From Lachnospiraceae bacterium UBA7160 (GTDB lineage Bacteria > Bacillota > Clostridia > Lachnospirales > Lachnospiraceae): a stretch of DNA of 11,969 nucleotides. Each line of letters opens with the position of its first letter. The stretch's first letter is position 1. Position numbers and translations under genes: made by a program. The notes under the pieces were generated by a model. That model did not search any database, was not told the DNA's origin, and saw only the letters and a program-made list of their open reading frames with translations. Shown piece after piece: positions 11,967 to 11,969 of the stretch. Where the stretch lies: assembly GCA_002491565.1 (NCBI GenBank), contig DKWE01000068.1, forward strand, positions 1 through 11,969, written 5' to 3'.

Positions 11967-11969
11967 ATT
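11869..11969. mobile_element. Palindromic MITE-like element, second copy (cut by window edge)
   Basis: It begins CTAGAGCGTGTTTGAAAAAT and follows the left arm of the copy at 9571, including TTTCTGCCAGAT, TTTCTGCCAAATGAAGGCGGC and CGTCAACTGAATT. Most differences cluster in two short stem regions. Here these read CCCGC TTT GCGGG (from 11913) and CGTAGC GG GCTACG at the tip. The right end is outside the window. Confidence 0.8.

Overview
The window looks like chromosomal DNA from a Gram-positive, spore-forming-lineage Clostridia, most likely Lachnospiraceae. The basis is the gene order yicC-remA-gmk-rpoZ-rimO-pgsA-pncC, AGGAGG-type ribosome binding sites, a Csp-like subtilase, a Cys/Gly-rich 'chorion class high-cysteine' type protein and a short DtxR-family regulator. 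Species cannot be fixed from the sequence. No CRISPR array, rRNA, tRNA or prophage was seen.

Left part (1-4268), mostly + strand accessory genes. A likely promoter (127-155) and a long, highly self-complementary leader precede a 120-aa DtxR/MntR-type metal-dependent repressor (364-726). An imperfect hairpin (745-800) separates it from a 586-aa subtilisin-family protease with an intact catalytic triad and Csp-like architecture (886-2646). Next is an 85-aa Cys/Gly-rich protein with a candidate sporulation-sigma promoter and a strong terminator (2747-3051). A small charged protein lies on the - strand (3160-3345). Two overlapping + strand genes of unknown function follow (3512-3973 and 3963-4268). 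Their transcript converges on the operon from the right: the two stop codons overlap by 4 bp inside a shared terminator hairpin (4257-4285).

Central part (4265-9783), one long - strand housekeeping operon read right to left: yicC, remA-like, gmk, rpoZ, a DUF308 membrane protein, rimO, pgsA and a pncC/cinA C-terminal type amidase. Gaps are short and several genes overlap. Its promoter is close to consensus (TTGACT, 17 bp, TATAAT; 9755-9783). A 166-bp palindromic MITE-like element (9571-9736) lies between that promoter and yicC, so it forms most of the operon's 5' leader.

Right part (9790-11969). Back to back with the yicC promoter, an extended -10 promoter drives rqcH (NFACT family, 9902-11641). 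The rqcH leader starts with a 17-bp hairpin and carries three copies of a 10-mer that allow alternative pairing. Beyond rqcH, a short reading frame that may be the N-terminus of an FGGY-type sugar kinase runs into a second copy of the palindromic element, which the window edge cuts. A 13-bp end of the same element also appears at 724-736, where it supplies the stop codon of the DtxR-type gene. The most interesting non-gene signals are therefore this fold-back repeat family and the rqcH and DtxR leaders.
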